Source of the DNA: Halolactibacillus halophilus
GTDB taxonomy: Bacteria > Bacillota > Bacilli > Bacillales > Amphibacillaceae
DNA: 64,000 nt
Direction of reading: 5' to 3'
Assembly: GCF_900115605.1 (NCBI RefSeq)
Contig: NZ_FOXC01000005.1
Location: forward strand, 1-64,000
The notes under the pieces are model-generated. The model had not been told where the DNA came from and did not search any database. It worked only from the letters and a program-made list of their open reading frames with translations. How positions within the stretch are numbered: the stretch's first letter is position 1; the number at the start of each line of letters is the position of its first letter. A program made the translations under genes and the position numbers. This document shows, piece by piece, positions 8,243-16,814 of this stretch.

Positions 8243-8962
8243 TTGAAAATTCAAGACGTAATCGATTTAACAGGTGTAACGAAACGTACCTTGCATCATT
8301 ATGATACGATTGGGCTACTGTCCCCTGCAAAAGACACATCGTCCGGTTACCGGGACTATTCCGATGATGATTTAAATCGACTACAAGCGATTCTGTTTTA
8401 CAAAACCCTTGGGCTAACACTCGATGAAATTAGGGCTGTTTTAAATGAAGATTCTAACCGGCTATCGACATTAGAAAAGCAAAAACAAGCGCTCATAAAA
8501 AAACGGGCCCAACTAAACCAAATGATTAACACCATTGATCAAACCATTCAACATGAGAAAGAAGGAAAAACAATGTCTAACGAAGAGAAGTTTAAAGGAT
8601 TCGATTTTAACAACACCGCATATGATGAAGAAGCCACCCAGCTATACGGTGAACACGCGGTGAAAACGGCTAAACAAAACTTAAAAAATGGACATGTCAG
8701 TCAAGAGGAGATGCATGACACGTTTGAACAACTCGCCACACTTCGTCACCACGCGCCAACAAGCGAGAAAGCTCAAACCGGGATTAAAGTATGGATCGAT
8801 CAGTTAAATCGTGTCTATCCATACACAAAAGAGATGTTGATCGGTGTTGCCGAACTTTATACGATTGATGAACGTTTCACTGAAAACATCGACCGATACG
8901 GTGACGGCTTAGCAGAATTTATGCAAGCGGCAATGATTCATTACGCCAAACATCAACTTTAA
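8243..8962 (+). CDS. MerR family regulator with TipAS ligand-binding domain
   Basis: A 239-residue regulator. The N-terminal winged helix-turn-helix of the MerR family (VIDLTGVTKRTLHHYDTIGLL, residues about 5-70) is followed by a dimerisation coiled coil (about 75-115) and a TipAS-like domain (about 125-239) with the FNNTAYDEEATQLYGE and YTIDERFTENIDRYG segments. TipAS domains bind thiopeptide-like or other amphipathic antibiotics. The start is TTG 8243: GGAGG lies 8 bases before it, whereas the upstream ATGs at 8228 and 8237 overlap that site. No efflux gene is adjacent, so self-control is the only visible target. Confidence 0.85.
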   Translation: MKIQDVIDLTGVTKRTLHHYDTIGLLSPAKDTSSGYRDYSDDDLNRLQAILFYKTLGLTLDEIRAVLNEDSNRLSTLEKQKQALIKKRAQLNQMINTIDQTIQHEKEGKTMSNEEKFKGFDFNNTAYDEEATQLYGEHAVKTAKQNLKNGHVSQEEMHDTFEQLATLRHHAPTSEKAQTGIKVWIDQLNRVYPYTKEMLIGVAELYTIDERFTENIDRYGDGLAEFMQAAMIHYAKHQL

Positions 8963-8977
8963 GTAACAAAGATATAA

Positions 8978-9014
8978 AAAAGCGTAAGGACAATAGATAC
9001 GTCCTTACGCTTTT
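8978..9014. terminator. Strong bidirectional terminator
   Basis: Perfect 14-bp stem AAAAGCGTAAGGAC/GTCCTTACGCTTTT with a 9-base loop between the MerR gene and the convergent ABC importer operon. A/T runs flank both sides. Confidence 0.9.
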
Positions 9015-9064
9015 CATATTTTTCATCCAAAATAACCTGTTAATTAATCTTTTATAACGACCTT

Positions 9065-9805
9065 CTAAAGAATTGAATCTAAGAAAGCTTTAGTACGTTC
9101 TTCTTTAGGGTGATCAAAGATTTGATCAGGCTTACCTTCTTCAACAATGCGGCCTTCGTTCATATAAACGACCCAGTCTCCGACTTCACGAGCAAAGCCC
9201 ATCTCGTGGGTGACGACCACCATCGTCATACCCTCGTTACCTAACTCCTTCATTGTTTCAAGTACTTCCCCGACAAGCTCAGGGTCAAGGGCTGACGTTG
9301 GTTCATCAAATAACATAATATCTGGCTGCATCGCAAGCGCCCGTGCGATAGCTACCCGCTGCTTTTGCCCGCCTGAAAGTCGAGAAGGATAAACATCATA
9401 TTTATCGCCCAGCCCAACTTTATCAAGGAGTCGCTTTCCTTCTTTCGTCGCTTCTTTTTTTGACATACCTTTGACTTGAATCGGAGCTTCAATCACATTT
9501 CCTAGCACCGTTTTGTGCGGAAACAGATTAAAGTGTTGAAACACCATCCCGACTTTTTGTCTCACTTTATTTAAGTCATGCGTATCAGCTTCGACTTGTT
9601 CACCTTCAATTATAATGTTGCCATCATCTTTAAACTCTAAAAAATTCAAACAACGGAGTAACGTACTTTTACCAGACCCACTCGCACCGATTAGCACAAC
9701 GACATCACTTTCATTTACTTTTAAATCAATATCAAATAAGACATGTAAATCTCCAAATGATTTATTTAATTTTTCTACTCGAATCATTTCTCTTGGTTCT
9801 GTCAT
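9065..9805 (-). CDS. Polar amino-acid ABC importer, ATP-binding protein
   Basis: A 246-residue ATPase of the GlnQ/ArtM/HisP class (PAAT importers). Visible motifs are Walker [11 protein letters not shown]-loop VFQHFNLFP, signature LSGGQKQR, Walker [13 protein letters not shown] and the switch His in VVTHEMGFA. It powers uptake of a polar amino acid with the permease and binding protein encoded just upstream. AAGGAGG lies 8 bases before ATG 9805. It is the last gene of the operon binding protein - permease - ATPase. Substrate (Gln, Arg, Cys or Glu type) cannot be fixed by eye. Confidence 0.93.
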   Translation of the reverse strand: MTEPREMIRVEKLNKSFGDLHVLFDIDLKVNESDVVVLIGASGSGKSTLLRCLNFLEFKDDGNIIIEGEQVEADTHDLNKVRQKVGMVFQHFNLFPHKTVLGNVIEAPIQVKGMSKKEATKEGKRLLDKVGLGDKYDVYPSRLSGGQKQRVAIARALAMQPDIMLFDEPTSALDPELVGEVLETMKELGNEGMTMVVVTHEMGFAREVGDWVVYMNEGRIVEEGKPDQIFDHPKEERTKAFLDSIL

Positions 9806-9818
9806 CTGTTATTCCTCC

Positions 9819-10472
9819 TTAATCACTCACTGCTAATTTTTTCTCTAACTGATTAACCGCAATCGTTAAAATCAAGACAATGAGTAAGTAATAAATCGCG
9901 ACGGTAAAGAAATAGGGTAAGTAATCAAATGAATTTGAACCCATCGTATTGGATACACCAAATAACTCTTGTAAACCAATAAATGATGCCAGTGATGAAT
10001 CTTTAATTCCAATTATAAATTGATTACCTAATGAGGGTACCGCGCGCCGAAAGGCTTGTGGTAACACTACCCGGCGCATCGTGAGTGAACGACTCATCCC
10101 AAGCGAACGGGCTGCTTCTGTTTGACCTTTTGTGATTGATTGAATCGCCCCACGAATAATCTCGGCAATATAGGCACCAGAGTGAAACGCTAAACCAATA
10201 CTCGCTGCCCAGAACTCAGGGATTAACCAAATCTCAGCTAAACCGTAAAACAGAATAAAGATTTGAACAATGAGCGGGGTCCCGCGCACAATCCAAATGT
10301 ATAAATCCGCAATAATTTCTAAAACTTTCACACGTGAAATCTTCAGCATGGCAAAGAATAACCCAATCACAATCGCAATCAGTAATGACACAACCGATAA
10401 TCTAAGCGTCAGCCACATTCCTTCCATAAATACATCAAAACTATCTATGAATATAGAAAAAAACTCTCCCAA
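9819..10472 (-). CDS. Polar amino-acid ABC importer, permease
   Basis: A permease of about 217 residues with five predicted membrane spans and the PAAT-family EAA coupling loop EAARSLGMSRSLTMRRVVLPQAFRR region (conserved E-A-x(3)-G, then I/V-x-L-P). It forms the membrane pore as a homodimer with the downstream ATPase. The start is placed at TTG 10472 (MGEFFSIFIDSF): AAGGAG is 8 bases before it but overlaps the earlier in-frame GTG at 10481. Confidence 0.9.
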   Translation of the reverse strand: MGEFFSIFIDSFDVFMEGMWLTLRLSVVSLLIAIVIGLFFAMLKISRVKVLEIIADLYIWIVRGTPLIVQIFILFYGLAEIWLIPEFWAASIGLAFHSGAYIAEIIRGAIQSITKGQTEAARSLGMSRSLTMRRVVLPQAFRRAVPSLGNQFIIGIKDSSLASFIGLQELFGVSNTMGSNSFDYLPYFFTVAIYYLLIVLILTIAVNQLEKKLAVSD

Positions 10473-10572
10473 CTTGACCACTCCTTCTCTTTATTGAAAG
10501 CTTTATTCAGCACTATGTAACGTATGTGTACCGTGAAGAGATGAGGTCACGCCAAAAGCGTGACCTACTCAT

Positions 10573-11388
10573 TTATTCAGCCGCACCTTCTGGTTCAACG
10601 GTAATATCGACGCCAATCCACTCTTCAGCTAATTCTTTTAATTCACCCGATTCCTTCATTTCTTGTAGAATCGCATTAATTTCTGCTGTTAACTCTGGAT
10701 TGTCTTTATTCACGGCAACCCCTTGTTCGCTGACACCTAAATAAAAACCTTCTTCAATTTCAAGACCATTATCGATCGCCGCGTTACCGGTCACGTCGTC
10801 GGTAATAACTGCATCATAATTGCCATTTGAAAGTGTTTGTAACGCAACAACATCACTATCTAGTTGCGGGATATCATCAGTATACTGTTCAGCAATGCTA
10901 ATATAGGTCGTCCCACGTGCAACCGCAATCTTTTTACCTTCTAAGTCTGCTTCTGTTTCAATATCACTACCGGGTTGTAACCAAACAACTGGACCTGAGT
11001 AGTAATAAGGTTCACTAAAGTCGACTTGTTCTAACCGTTCTTCTGTGATCGTATGACTGGCGACGGCAATATCATAACGGCCTTCACTAACACCTGTCAC
11101 AATACCTGAGAATTTCGCGCGTTTTGGATTAGGTTCTAAACCTAACTTATCCGCAATCGCCTTCCCAACCGCAACATCGTATCCGACCATGTCTGTTCCT
11201 TCCATATAACTGAAAGGTTTAAACTCCCCTGATGCTGCGAAAGTTAACTTCCCTGATTCAACTAAATCAAAACTTGTTTCACTATCACCTGCACCGTCAG
11301 CCCCCGAATCAGATGCTGTATCATCTTCTCCACAAGCAACGAGCGTAAGCATTAGACCTAACAATAAAAACCCTATTAATTTTTTCAT
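10573..11388 (-). CDS. Polar amino-acid ABC importer, substrate-binding lipoprotein
   Basis: A 271-residue lipoprotein of solute-binding family 3. The signal peptide ends in lipobox TLVAC (Cys near residue 20), followed by a short acidic linker and the two-lobed domain: GKLTFAASGEFKPFSY, VGYDVAVGKAIADKL, GRYDIAVASHTITEERL, VDFSEPYYYS. It captures the amino acid outside the membrane and delivers it to the permease encoded 100 bases downstream. The start ATG 11388 follows GGGAG by 10 bases; an in-frame ATG at 11460 would add 24 residues that do not look like a signal peptide. The roughly 300-bp leader is noted separately. Confidence 0.92.
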   Translation of the reverse strand: MKKLIGFLLLGLMLTLVACGEDDTASDSGADGAGDSETSFDLVESGKLTFAASGEFKPFSYMEGTDMVGYDVAVGKAIADKLGLEPNPKRAKFSGIVTGVSEGRYDIAVASHTITEERLEQVDFSEPYYYSGPVVWLQPGSDIETEADLEGKKIAVARGTTYISIAEQYTDDIPQLDSDVVALQTLSNGNYDAVITDDVTGNAAIDNGLEIEEGFYLGVSEQGVAVNKDNPELTAEINAILQEMKESGELKELAEEWIGVDITVEPEGAAE

Positions 11389-11460
11389 GAATAATCTTCT
11401 CCCTTGTACTTTTTTTATCTCGTTTAATCCGAAATAAGTATAGGTGATTCCTTTAATCAT

Positions 11461-11706
11461 GGCTAAAAAGCTAAAATCTGCTTAACCTGTGCACGCATCC
11501 TCCTCTCTATCTATTACTTATTACTGCTCCGATCGACCCGCAGCAGTTCACCCTATCTTACCCTTACCCGCTATAAATTAACCTCAAACATTGTTTAATG
11601 CTTTTTCGGTATGAATCAATCTAGTTTCATATCACAAACACTTACAAACAAACTATGAAGGCGGTTACATTTTCTGACTAAAAAAATAAAAGTTTTTTTC
11701 ACATAT
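11461..11706 (-). other. Leader region of the ABC importer operon, no gene
   Basis: No coding frame is convincing here. On the minus strand an inverted repeat ACTGCT/AGCAGT encloses GCGGGTCGATCGG at about 11522-11548, preceded by AGGGTGA. This has a faint similarity to a T-box-like element, but the canonical AGGGTGG-CCGCG motif is absent and no anti-terminator/terminator pair follows. A weak promoter could lie near 11581-11625. Confidence 0.25.
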
Positions 11707-11743
11707 TAAAAAACCTCCGACTCAATAAAGAATCGGAGGTTTT
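11707..11743 (-). terminator. Strong terminator downstream of a structured RNA-like stretch
   Basis: Perfect stem AAAACCTCCGA/TCGGAGGTTTT with a 12-base loop and six T residues on the minus strand. It ends transcription entering from the GTPase gene at 11902, or from an RNA encoded in 11744-11888. Confidence 0.85.
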
Positions 11744-11888
11744 ATGGTTAATAAATTAACCAAAGATTATTTGCGGCGCAACACACGTTGCCACATACAA
11801 CGTTATAAACGTGTGCGTCTTATGCAAATCAGCTCATCGCTCTACTACTATAGCATGGTTAACGTTAAAATGCTAGCTTTTTATTTTT
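11744..11888. ncRNA. Structured intergenic stretch, candidate small RNA
   Basis: Three hairpins are packed into about 145 bases with no coding frame: GGTTAAT/ATTAACC at 11746-11761, ACACACGTT/AACGTGTG around 11781-11815, and TAGCAT/ATGCTA at 11851-11875. The last is followed on the plus strand by a T-rich run, and the 11707-11743 terminator follows on the minus strand. Either strand could encode a small RNA of about 130-170 nt. No family was recognised. Confidence 0.3.
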
Positions 11889-11901
11889 AAATATATAACG
11901 A

Positions 11902-13218
11902 TCATTCAGCTGCTTTTTTATCCTTCTTCGCCTCTTCTTTTCCTTCTTGCTCTGCTTGTTTCAAAATGGTTTGGACAGTTTTTTTACTGACATGATCGAT
12001 AAAGTAAGCTTCAGCCGCTTTTCCCATCGCGTATGTCCCAGAATAGGCAATGGTACTTGAAATAACACTTCCTGAACCAGGTAGGACGACATTTAAGAAT
12101 TTACTTCCTTGTTGAGCGATGAGTTTAAAACTATAGCCAAGTGATCCAACACCACCTAAACTCACTAAGAAGTCCCTTAGCATTTTCTTATCGACCATAC
12201 GTCCACTGACATAGCCAATAAAGCTGACCATGAGTAGCTGCAGTGGGACAAGTACTGACATATCACTCACTGGGATTGGTGTTAAGGCAACTGTTGACGC
12301 TGCACCTGAGAAGACTTTTATAATTTTTTGGGTCAGTTGCTTCACCGCTCGGTCAATGCGTGTCGATAGCATGAGGTGAATCGCCGATTGAAAGGCCATA
12401 TTAGATTCTAAATAATCAAGTAATGTATCAATCTGGAAACGCCCATCAAATGTGATGCTTAGTTCTGATCGTTCTTGTTCTGATAAGAATTCTGGTGCCT
12501 CATGACTCCACTCAATATAACTTGAGACGGGTATCACTGTTTGAATGGTGATATCCAGTTGATCAATCAACCTTAACACTTGTTGTTTTTTCTCTTTGAT
12601 TCTTGTTTCTTTTACTTCAGGGTAGTGATGAGGCTCTTTCATTCGAGCAGGTTCAACATGATCGGCATGAGTTAGGACACAAATAACCGGCACATGCTCT
12701 GAGACGTAAGGGGTCAATTTTTTAATCTGTGCAAGCTCCTCGTCCATTCCAGCCCGGTCTGTCGCATTCATAACCAAGAGGACGGCGTCTGGCTCAAATT
12801 GTTGAACTGCTTCGAGTAAACTTTTCTCAGCACTTTCTCCTGCTGAAAATGATTCATTTAACCCGCGGGTATCAATGACGTCAAACAACACACGATCATT
12901 GTCACGATATTGATAGCTACTAACCGCATGCGTACCAATTTCAACAGCCGATGTCTTAGCTAAGTACCGGCCAAACATGGCGTTAATGAGACTGCTTTTA
13001 CCTACACCTGTCTTACCCACAACAATCAAACGTGGTGGACGGCGCTCTTTTAAGTCTTCAAGTAACTGATTCAGTTCATCATTTTTCAACAAGATATCTT
13101 TAATATGGGTTCTAGCTTGTTTAGGTACTTTCATTGGTAGCGTATCGATGACTTGGTCGAGACTGGACCGAATATTGACTAAACGGTCTAGTCGTTCATC
13201 TATCTTGGGTCGTTCCAT
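11902..13218 (-). CDS. Era/Der-like GTPase with C-terminal membrane (DUF697-like) region
   Basis: A protein of about 438 residues. After an N-terminal helical segment comes a TRAFAC-type GTPase domain: G1 GKTGVGKSS near residue 70, G3 DTRG, G4 THAD (TKxD-like). The C-terminal third (about 285-410) has two hydrophobic, Gly/Ala-rich stretches with VALTPIPVSDM, as in DUF697/YcjF-type proteins, so it likely attaches to the membrane. Its role is unknown; ribosome or membrane-stress functions are guesses. The start is placed at ATG 13218 rather than GTG 13227, which sits on the AAAGG site. It ends with a Lys/Glu-rich tail. Confidence 0.75.
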   Translation of the reverse strand: MERPKIDERLDRLVNIRSSLDQVIDTLPMKVPKQARTHIKDILLKNDELNQLLEDLKERRPPRLIVVGKTGVGKSSLINAMFGRYLAKTSAVEIGTHAVSSYQYRDNDRVLFDVIDTRGLNESFSAGESAEKSLLEAVQQFEPDAVLLVMNATDRAGMDEELAQIKKLTPYVSEHVPVICVLTHADHVEPARMKEPHHYPEVKETRIKEKKQQVLRLIDQLDITIQTVIPVSSYIEWSHEAPEFLSEQERSELSITFDGRFQIDTLLDYLESNMAFQSAIHLMLSTRIDRAVKQLTQKIIKVFSGAASTVALTPIPVSDMSVLVPLQLLMVSFIGYVSGRMVDKKMLRDFLVSLGGVGSLGYSFKLIAQQGSKFLNVVLPGSGSVISSTIAYSGTYAMGKAAEAYFIDHVSKKTVQTILKQAEQEGKEEAKKDKKAAE

Positions 13219-13246
13219 TAGCCTCACGCCTTTCTTTCTATCATGA

Positions 13247-13828
13247 CTAACTTGTCAAAAACCATGCATCGAATGTTTGTTCAACTTTATCGATATCCGC
13301 AAACAACAATTGTTTTAGCCTACGTTTATCTTTTCGCCATAGCTTCTGTAATGACGTATCTAAATGCTCTTTTCCTTTAATGAGCTGAGCATATAACTTA
13401 AGACGTAATAATTCTACGGACTTTTTATCAATCGACCCTTCAGGTAAATCTTCAGCAATGGGATACAGACAGTATTCCTTATAGTTGGTAACCGATCGTG
13501 CAACACCTAGCCCCACTTGAATAGCATAATCAATTCGAAGCGGTAAGTTTAATTTATAAAAATGGGTGTCATGTAAGTCCTGTTCAATCGGTGTCGAGGT
13601 AATATAGATGTCCTCATCTTTTGGGATAAGTTTAATAAGTTCATTTAGTATTTCCGTTGCGGTTTTATAAGTAATTATATCATGTAGATTGATATCAAGT
13701 AACCGACCGACGGTGTAGAACCAACCATTATGAATCCCAATAAAAGAAATGACCTCAAAATCTCTATATATTTTTAATTCACGTCCGGAATGCCAATCGA
13801 TTAAATAATCATCGACCCAGTTTTTCAT
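13247..13828 (-). CDS. Unknown 193-residue cytoplasmic protein
   Basis: No family was recognised. The protein has no signal peptide or membrane span, is rich in charged and aromatic residues, and starts MKNWVDDYLIDWHSGRELKI. A basic stretch LWRKDKRRLKQLL lies near the C-terminus. AGGA lies 9 bases before the ATG. It lies between a GTPase gene (28 bases downstream) and a lipid-kinase gene (55 bases upstream), all on the same strand, so a loose operon is possible. The good ribosome binding site and codon pattern support a real gene. Confidence 0.7.
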   Translation of the reverse strand: MKNWVDDYLIDWHSGRELKIYRDFEVISFIGIHNGWFYTVGRLLDINLHDIITYKTATEILNELIKLIPKDEDIYITSTPIEQDLHDTHFYKLNLPLRIDYAIQVGLGVARSVTNYKEYCLYPIAEDLPEGSIDKKSVELLRLKLYAQLIKGKEHLDTSLQKLWRKDKRRLKQLLFADIDKVEQTFDAWFLTS

Positions 13829-13883
13829 GATGTCACGTCCTTTCTCGGTGTTTTAGTGTCATGTTCTTACTCCTGGTAACTAT

Positions 13884-14768
13884 TCATTTCTTTAGTAATC
13901 GAATGTGTTTTGGTAAGACGGTTAAATGAAGCGGCAAATCATCTCCTTCATCGCCATCAATATTTGTGTGTAACGATTGTGTTGACTCAATGGTTAACTC
14001 ATTTGTTTTAATATAGTGCACTTTTTCATGATCCTTAAACTCACCAGCTAAGACAGATGGCAGAACCGTCATTATATCAAAACCTGCTAACTTTTTAACG
14101 ATAAAGACGTGCATATGACCATCATCTAATTTTGCATCAGTGGCAATTCTTTCAAAACCAGCAATGGAATTTGTCATGCCAATGATAACAAGGAAAGCTT
14201 CTTCCTCGATCGTCTCCCCCCCCACTTTAAAGGTCAGAGGATAAATTTTATTCTCAGCTAGTGTCTTCGCTCCCTCAATATAATAAGCCAGTGGACCTAG
14301 TCGGGTTTTTTGTTCCACCCCGACGTCATATGTTGCTTCCGCTACCGCACCTAAAGCCACGACATTAACAAAATAACGATCATTCACTTTCCCTATATCC
14401 ACCCGTTGTTCGGTATCCGCTTCTTTTAACCAGGCGATTGCCGCTTTTGGTTTTAAGGGAATTCCAATTGCCCGCGCAAAATCATTCACCGTACCAAAAG
14501 GGACAAAACTAAATAACGGTTGGTTATCATATTTCGCCAGCCCGGTAATCACTTCATTAATCGTACCATCGCCACCAGCACCAACCACATAATCATATCC
14601 TTCATTGACAGCTTCTTCGGCAAATGCTGTCGCATCATCTTGTTTTTTTGTTTCTTTCACTGTCACGTTATAACCTTTGTCACTAACTACTTCAACAATT
14701 TCTGCTTTATAGTCGTTTGCCGCTTCATTACCTGAAGACGGGTTTAAGATCACCATCGCTTGTTTCAT
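13884..14768 (-). CDS. YegS/DagK-type diacylglycerol (lipid) kinase
   Basis: A lipid kinase of about 294 residues. The catalytic ATP-binding motif GGDGTINEV is near residue 66, preceded by ILNPSSG, and later come FGTVNDFARAIGIP and the C-terminal IDGDEGDDLPL strand with its catalytic Asp. Family members phosphorylate diacylglycerol or related lipids on the inner membrane face; DgkB of Bacillus recycles diacylglycerol from lipoteichoic acid synthesis. The start is uncertain: ATG 14768 follows a weak AAGAG site, while ATG 14786 has no site. A 26-bp palindrome and another terminator lie just upstream. Confidence 0.85.
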   Translation of the reverse strand: MKQAMVILNPSSGNEAANDYKAEIVEVVSDKGYNVTVKETKKQDDATAFAEEAVNEGYDYVVGAGGDGTINEVITGLAKYDNQPLFSFVPFGTVNDFARAIGIPLKPKAAIAWLKEADTEQRVDIGKVNDRYFVNVVALGAVAEATYDVGVEQKTRLGPLAYYIEGAKTLAENKIYPLTFKVGGETIEEEAFLVIIGMTNSIAGFERIATDAKLDDGHMHVFIVKKLAGFDIMTVLPSVLAGEFKDHEKVHYIKTNELTIESTQSLHTNIDGDEGDDLPLHLTVLPKHIRLLKK

Positions 14769-14866
14769 CTCATTCACTCTTTTCATTCGTTAATTAATTT
14801 CACATACAAGCAGTATACTAAAGTATACCCAAATGTTAGGGCGTTCTAACATATGAGATGAAAACA

Positions 14867-14892
14867 CCTTTGACTATGATCATAGTCAAAGG
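14867..14892. repeat. Perfect 26-bp palindrome centred on GATC
   Basis: The arms CCTTTGACTATGA and its complement meet at GATC without a spacer. On the minus strand it is followed by TGTTTTC. It lies downstream of the M42 peptidase terminator and upstream of the lipid kinase gene. It could be a back-up terminator or a protein-binding site. Confidence 0.6.
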
Positions 14893-14932
14893 CGCTGACA
14901 TAATCTTAAGACTATCACCACAAGCATAAAAA

Positions 14933-14972
14933 TACCCGCAACAGCTAGTATCTACTCTAACTGTTGCGGGTA
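14933..14972 (-). terminator. Terminator of the M42 peptidase gene
   Basis: Perfect 12-bp stem TACCCGCAACAG/CTGTTGCGGGTA with a 16-base loop; on the minus strand it is followed by TTTTTATGC. Confidence 0.88.
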
Positions 14973-15011
14973 AGTCTCTTCATATAATTAATGATTCATT
15001 GGCTGATCATA

Positions 15012-16052
15012 CTAATGCGAAACAATGGCTGACTGTAAGTAATGATAAATCAACTGTTCCGTCGCTTTAATCGAATCAATATGGGTACGTTCAAACGCAT
15101 GCGAGCTATCAATACCCGCCCCAATCAGGCCATGAATAATATCATATCCTGCTCGAATAGCAGCTGAAGCATCAGAGCCATAATACGGATAAATATCAAC
15201 TTTATAGCCAATGTTATGATCGTTTGCTAACTGAACTAAATGTTGACGTAAACCATGGTGATACGGACCACTAGAATCTTTCGCGCAGATTGAGACAGTG
15301 AATTCATCAGTCGTTTGACCATCACCAATCGCGCCCATATCAACGGCTAAATATTCGATGACCGATGTTGGTATATTTGAATTCCCGCCGTAACCAATCT
15401 CTTCGTTATTAGAGATTAAGATATAGGTCGTGTAAGGTAACTCAATTGCTTCTGTCACGATCTGTTCTGATAGTGACATTAACATGGCCACACTCGCCTT
15501 ATCATCTAAGTGACGTGACTTAATAAAGCCGGTCGCTGTTTCTTCAACCCGCGGGTCAAATGACACAAAGTCACCGACACCAATACCTAAATCATTGACA
15601 TCAGCTTCATTTTTAACAACAGCATCAATTCTCACTTCCATATTGTCTTGGTTGCGTTCTTTTGTACCAGCATCTTTATAGACGTGGACAGAAGTTTGGT
15701 GCATCAAGATCGTGCCAGTATACGTGTTACCACTTGCGGTATGAATCGTACAATATTCCCCTTCAATCGAGTTGAATTTAAAACCGCCAATTAAATCAAG
15801 CTTCAGCCTACCACTCGGCTTTACTTCTTTTACCATCGCACCAAGGGTATCGACATGAGCGGTTAACATCCGGGTTTCTGTTGCTGATTTCCCAGGTAAG
15901 GTAACAATCAATCCACCTTTATTATTGCGCATTGTTTCTAACTTTAAGTGTTGAAAGAAGTCTTCCACATAAGTGATTACTTCATCCGTATAGCCCGACG
16001 GGCTAGGAATGTTCACTAAGTTCTTTAAATAAGTCATCGTATTACTTGTCAT
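15012..16052 (-). CDS. M42 family metallopeptidase (glutamyl aminopeptidase-like)
   Basis: A 346-residue M42 peptidase. Metal-ligand motifs are present: AHVDTLGAMV (first His-x-Asp), RHLDDKASV (bridging Asp), NNEEIGYGG (catalytic and ligand Glu), VDMGAIGDG (Asp ligand) and SSHAFERTH (C-terminal His). Relatives form tetrahedral dodecamers that trim short peptides in the cytoplasm (PepA, YsdC, TET peptidases); endoglucanase labels for this family are historical. AGGG lies 5 bases before ATG 16052; an ATG five codons later is an alternative. It is monocistronic with its own terminator. Confidence 0.9.
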   Translation of the reverse strand: MTSNTMTYLKNLVNIPSPSGYTDEVITYVEDFFQHLKLETMRNNKGGLIVTLPGKSATETRMLTAHVDTLGAMVKEVKPSGRLKLDLIGGFKFNSIEGEYCTIHTASGNTYTGTILMHQTSVHVYKDAGTKERNQDNMEVRIDAVVKNEADVNDLGIGVGDFVSFDPRVEETATGFIKSRHLDDKASVAMLMSLSEQIVTEAIELPYTTYILISNNEEIGYGGNSNIPTSVIEYLAVDMGAIGDGQTTDEFTVSICAKDSSGPYHHGLRQHLVQLANDHNIGYKVDIYPYYGSDASAAIRAGYDIIHGLIGAGIDSSHAFERTHIDSIKATEQLIYHYLQSAIVSH

Positions 16053-16143
16053 ATAATCCCTACTTTCGTGTCGTTGTTCATTTTTAAAGTTCTATTAATA
16101 TCTTTTATCTCGTTTGTATTACTTAAGTCTGACACCTTCTGCT

Positions 16144-16350
16144 TTACCGCTTGTTCAGTTCAATATAACCATCTGATAAGTCTTCTGGCAACGTATTGGC
16201 AAGGATGATGTAGAAAAAGAAACTACCTGGCAAGGTAAAGATAAACAATAATCGCACCAAAAATGGTGGAACATCAAAATGTTTAGCCAACCCACCGCAT
16301 ACACCGTGAATTGACTTTTCTGTTCTTGAGCGTTTAAGTTGCTTCGACAT
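16144..16350 (-). CDS. PspC domain protein
   Basis: A 68-residue PspC-family protein. [20 protein letters not shown] is the conserved N-terminal motif, followed by one hydrophobic segment [21 protein letters not shown] and a short polar tail. PspC proteins are inner-membrane sensors of envelope stress. In this short Firmicute form the role is not established. GAGGTGG lies 5 bases before ATG 16350. It is divergent from the gene at 16413. Confidence 0.88.
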   Translation of the reverse strand: MSKQLKRSRTEKSIHGVCGGLAKHFDVPPFLVRLLFIFTLPGSFFFYIILANTLPEDLSDGYIELNKR

Positions 16351-16412
16351 TGAGCCACCTCTTTTATGTTATGATAGACAAATACTAAAATGGCGAAAGG
16401 ATATCATCCGAC

Positions 16413-16793
16413 ATGACACTGATCTTACAAGACAAATGGCAAAAACAATTGGCAGCTATTGATTATCATCACTATAAAAAACTCTACTGGGCGTATCTTA
16501 ATAATCAATTAACTGACTTAGAAGATATCGGTCTCATCGCCACAACAGGTAAACTGACCGCGTTAAGACAAGCTAAAAATCACGCAGGTCACCGGCTGAT
16601 CATCTGTTTCTATCACAATACCACATTAGAAATACTCATTCCTTCGTTTACTGCGACATTACCAACATCCGAATCTGTCACTATCACGATTCCAAACTTG
16701 ACATTAGCACCAGGTGAGGCGACACTTTGGACGGTGATTTTCACTGCCCCAATGACCGATTTTACAGATGGTTGGTTAGTGTCCAGCGATTAA
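16413..16793 (+). CDS. Small protein with SLAP-like beta domain (tentative)
   Basis: A 126-residue protein without a signal peptide. The first 30 residues are helical and aromatic (WQKQLAAIDYHHYKKLYW). Residues about 40-126 alternate strands and end in LTLAPGEATLWTVIFTAP, which resembles the C-terminal half of SLAP domains of Gram-positive surface and accessory secretion proteins (polar strand, then L-x-L-x-P-x-x-W-x-F). The match is by eye and weak. GGATATCATCCGAC precedes the ATG, giving a slightly long ribosome binding site spacing. Function unknown. Confidence 0.55.
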   Translation: MTLILQDKWQKQLAAIDYHHYKKLYWAYLNNQLTDLEDIGLIATTGKLTALRQAKNHAGHRLIICFYHNTTLEILIPSFTATLPTSESVTITIPNLTLAPGEATLWTVIFTAPMTDFTDGWLVSSD

Positions 16794-16814
16794 TACCCCA
16801 AAAATATTAACAGA

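Noticed and set aside
11461-11706. T-box riboswitch for the amino-acid importer
   Set aside because: There is an AGGGTGA and a small inverted repeat, but the T-box consensus, specifier loop and terminator/anti-terminator pair are not recognisable.
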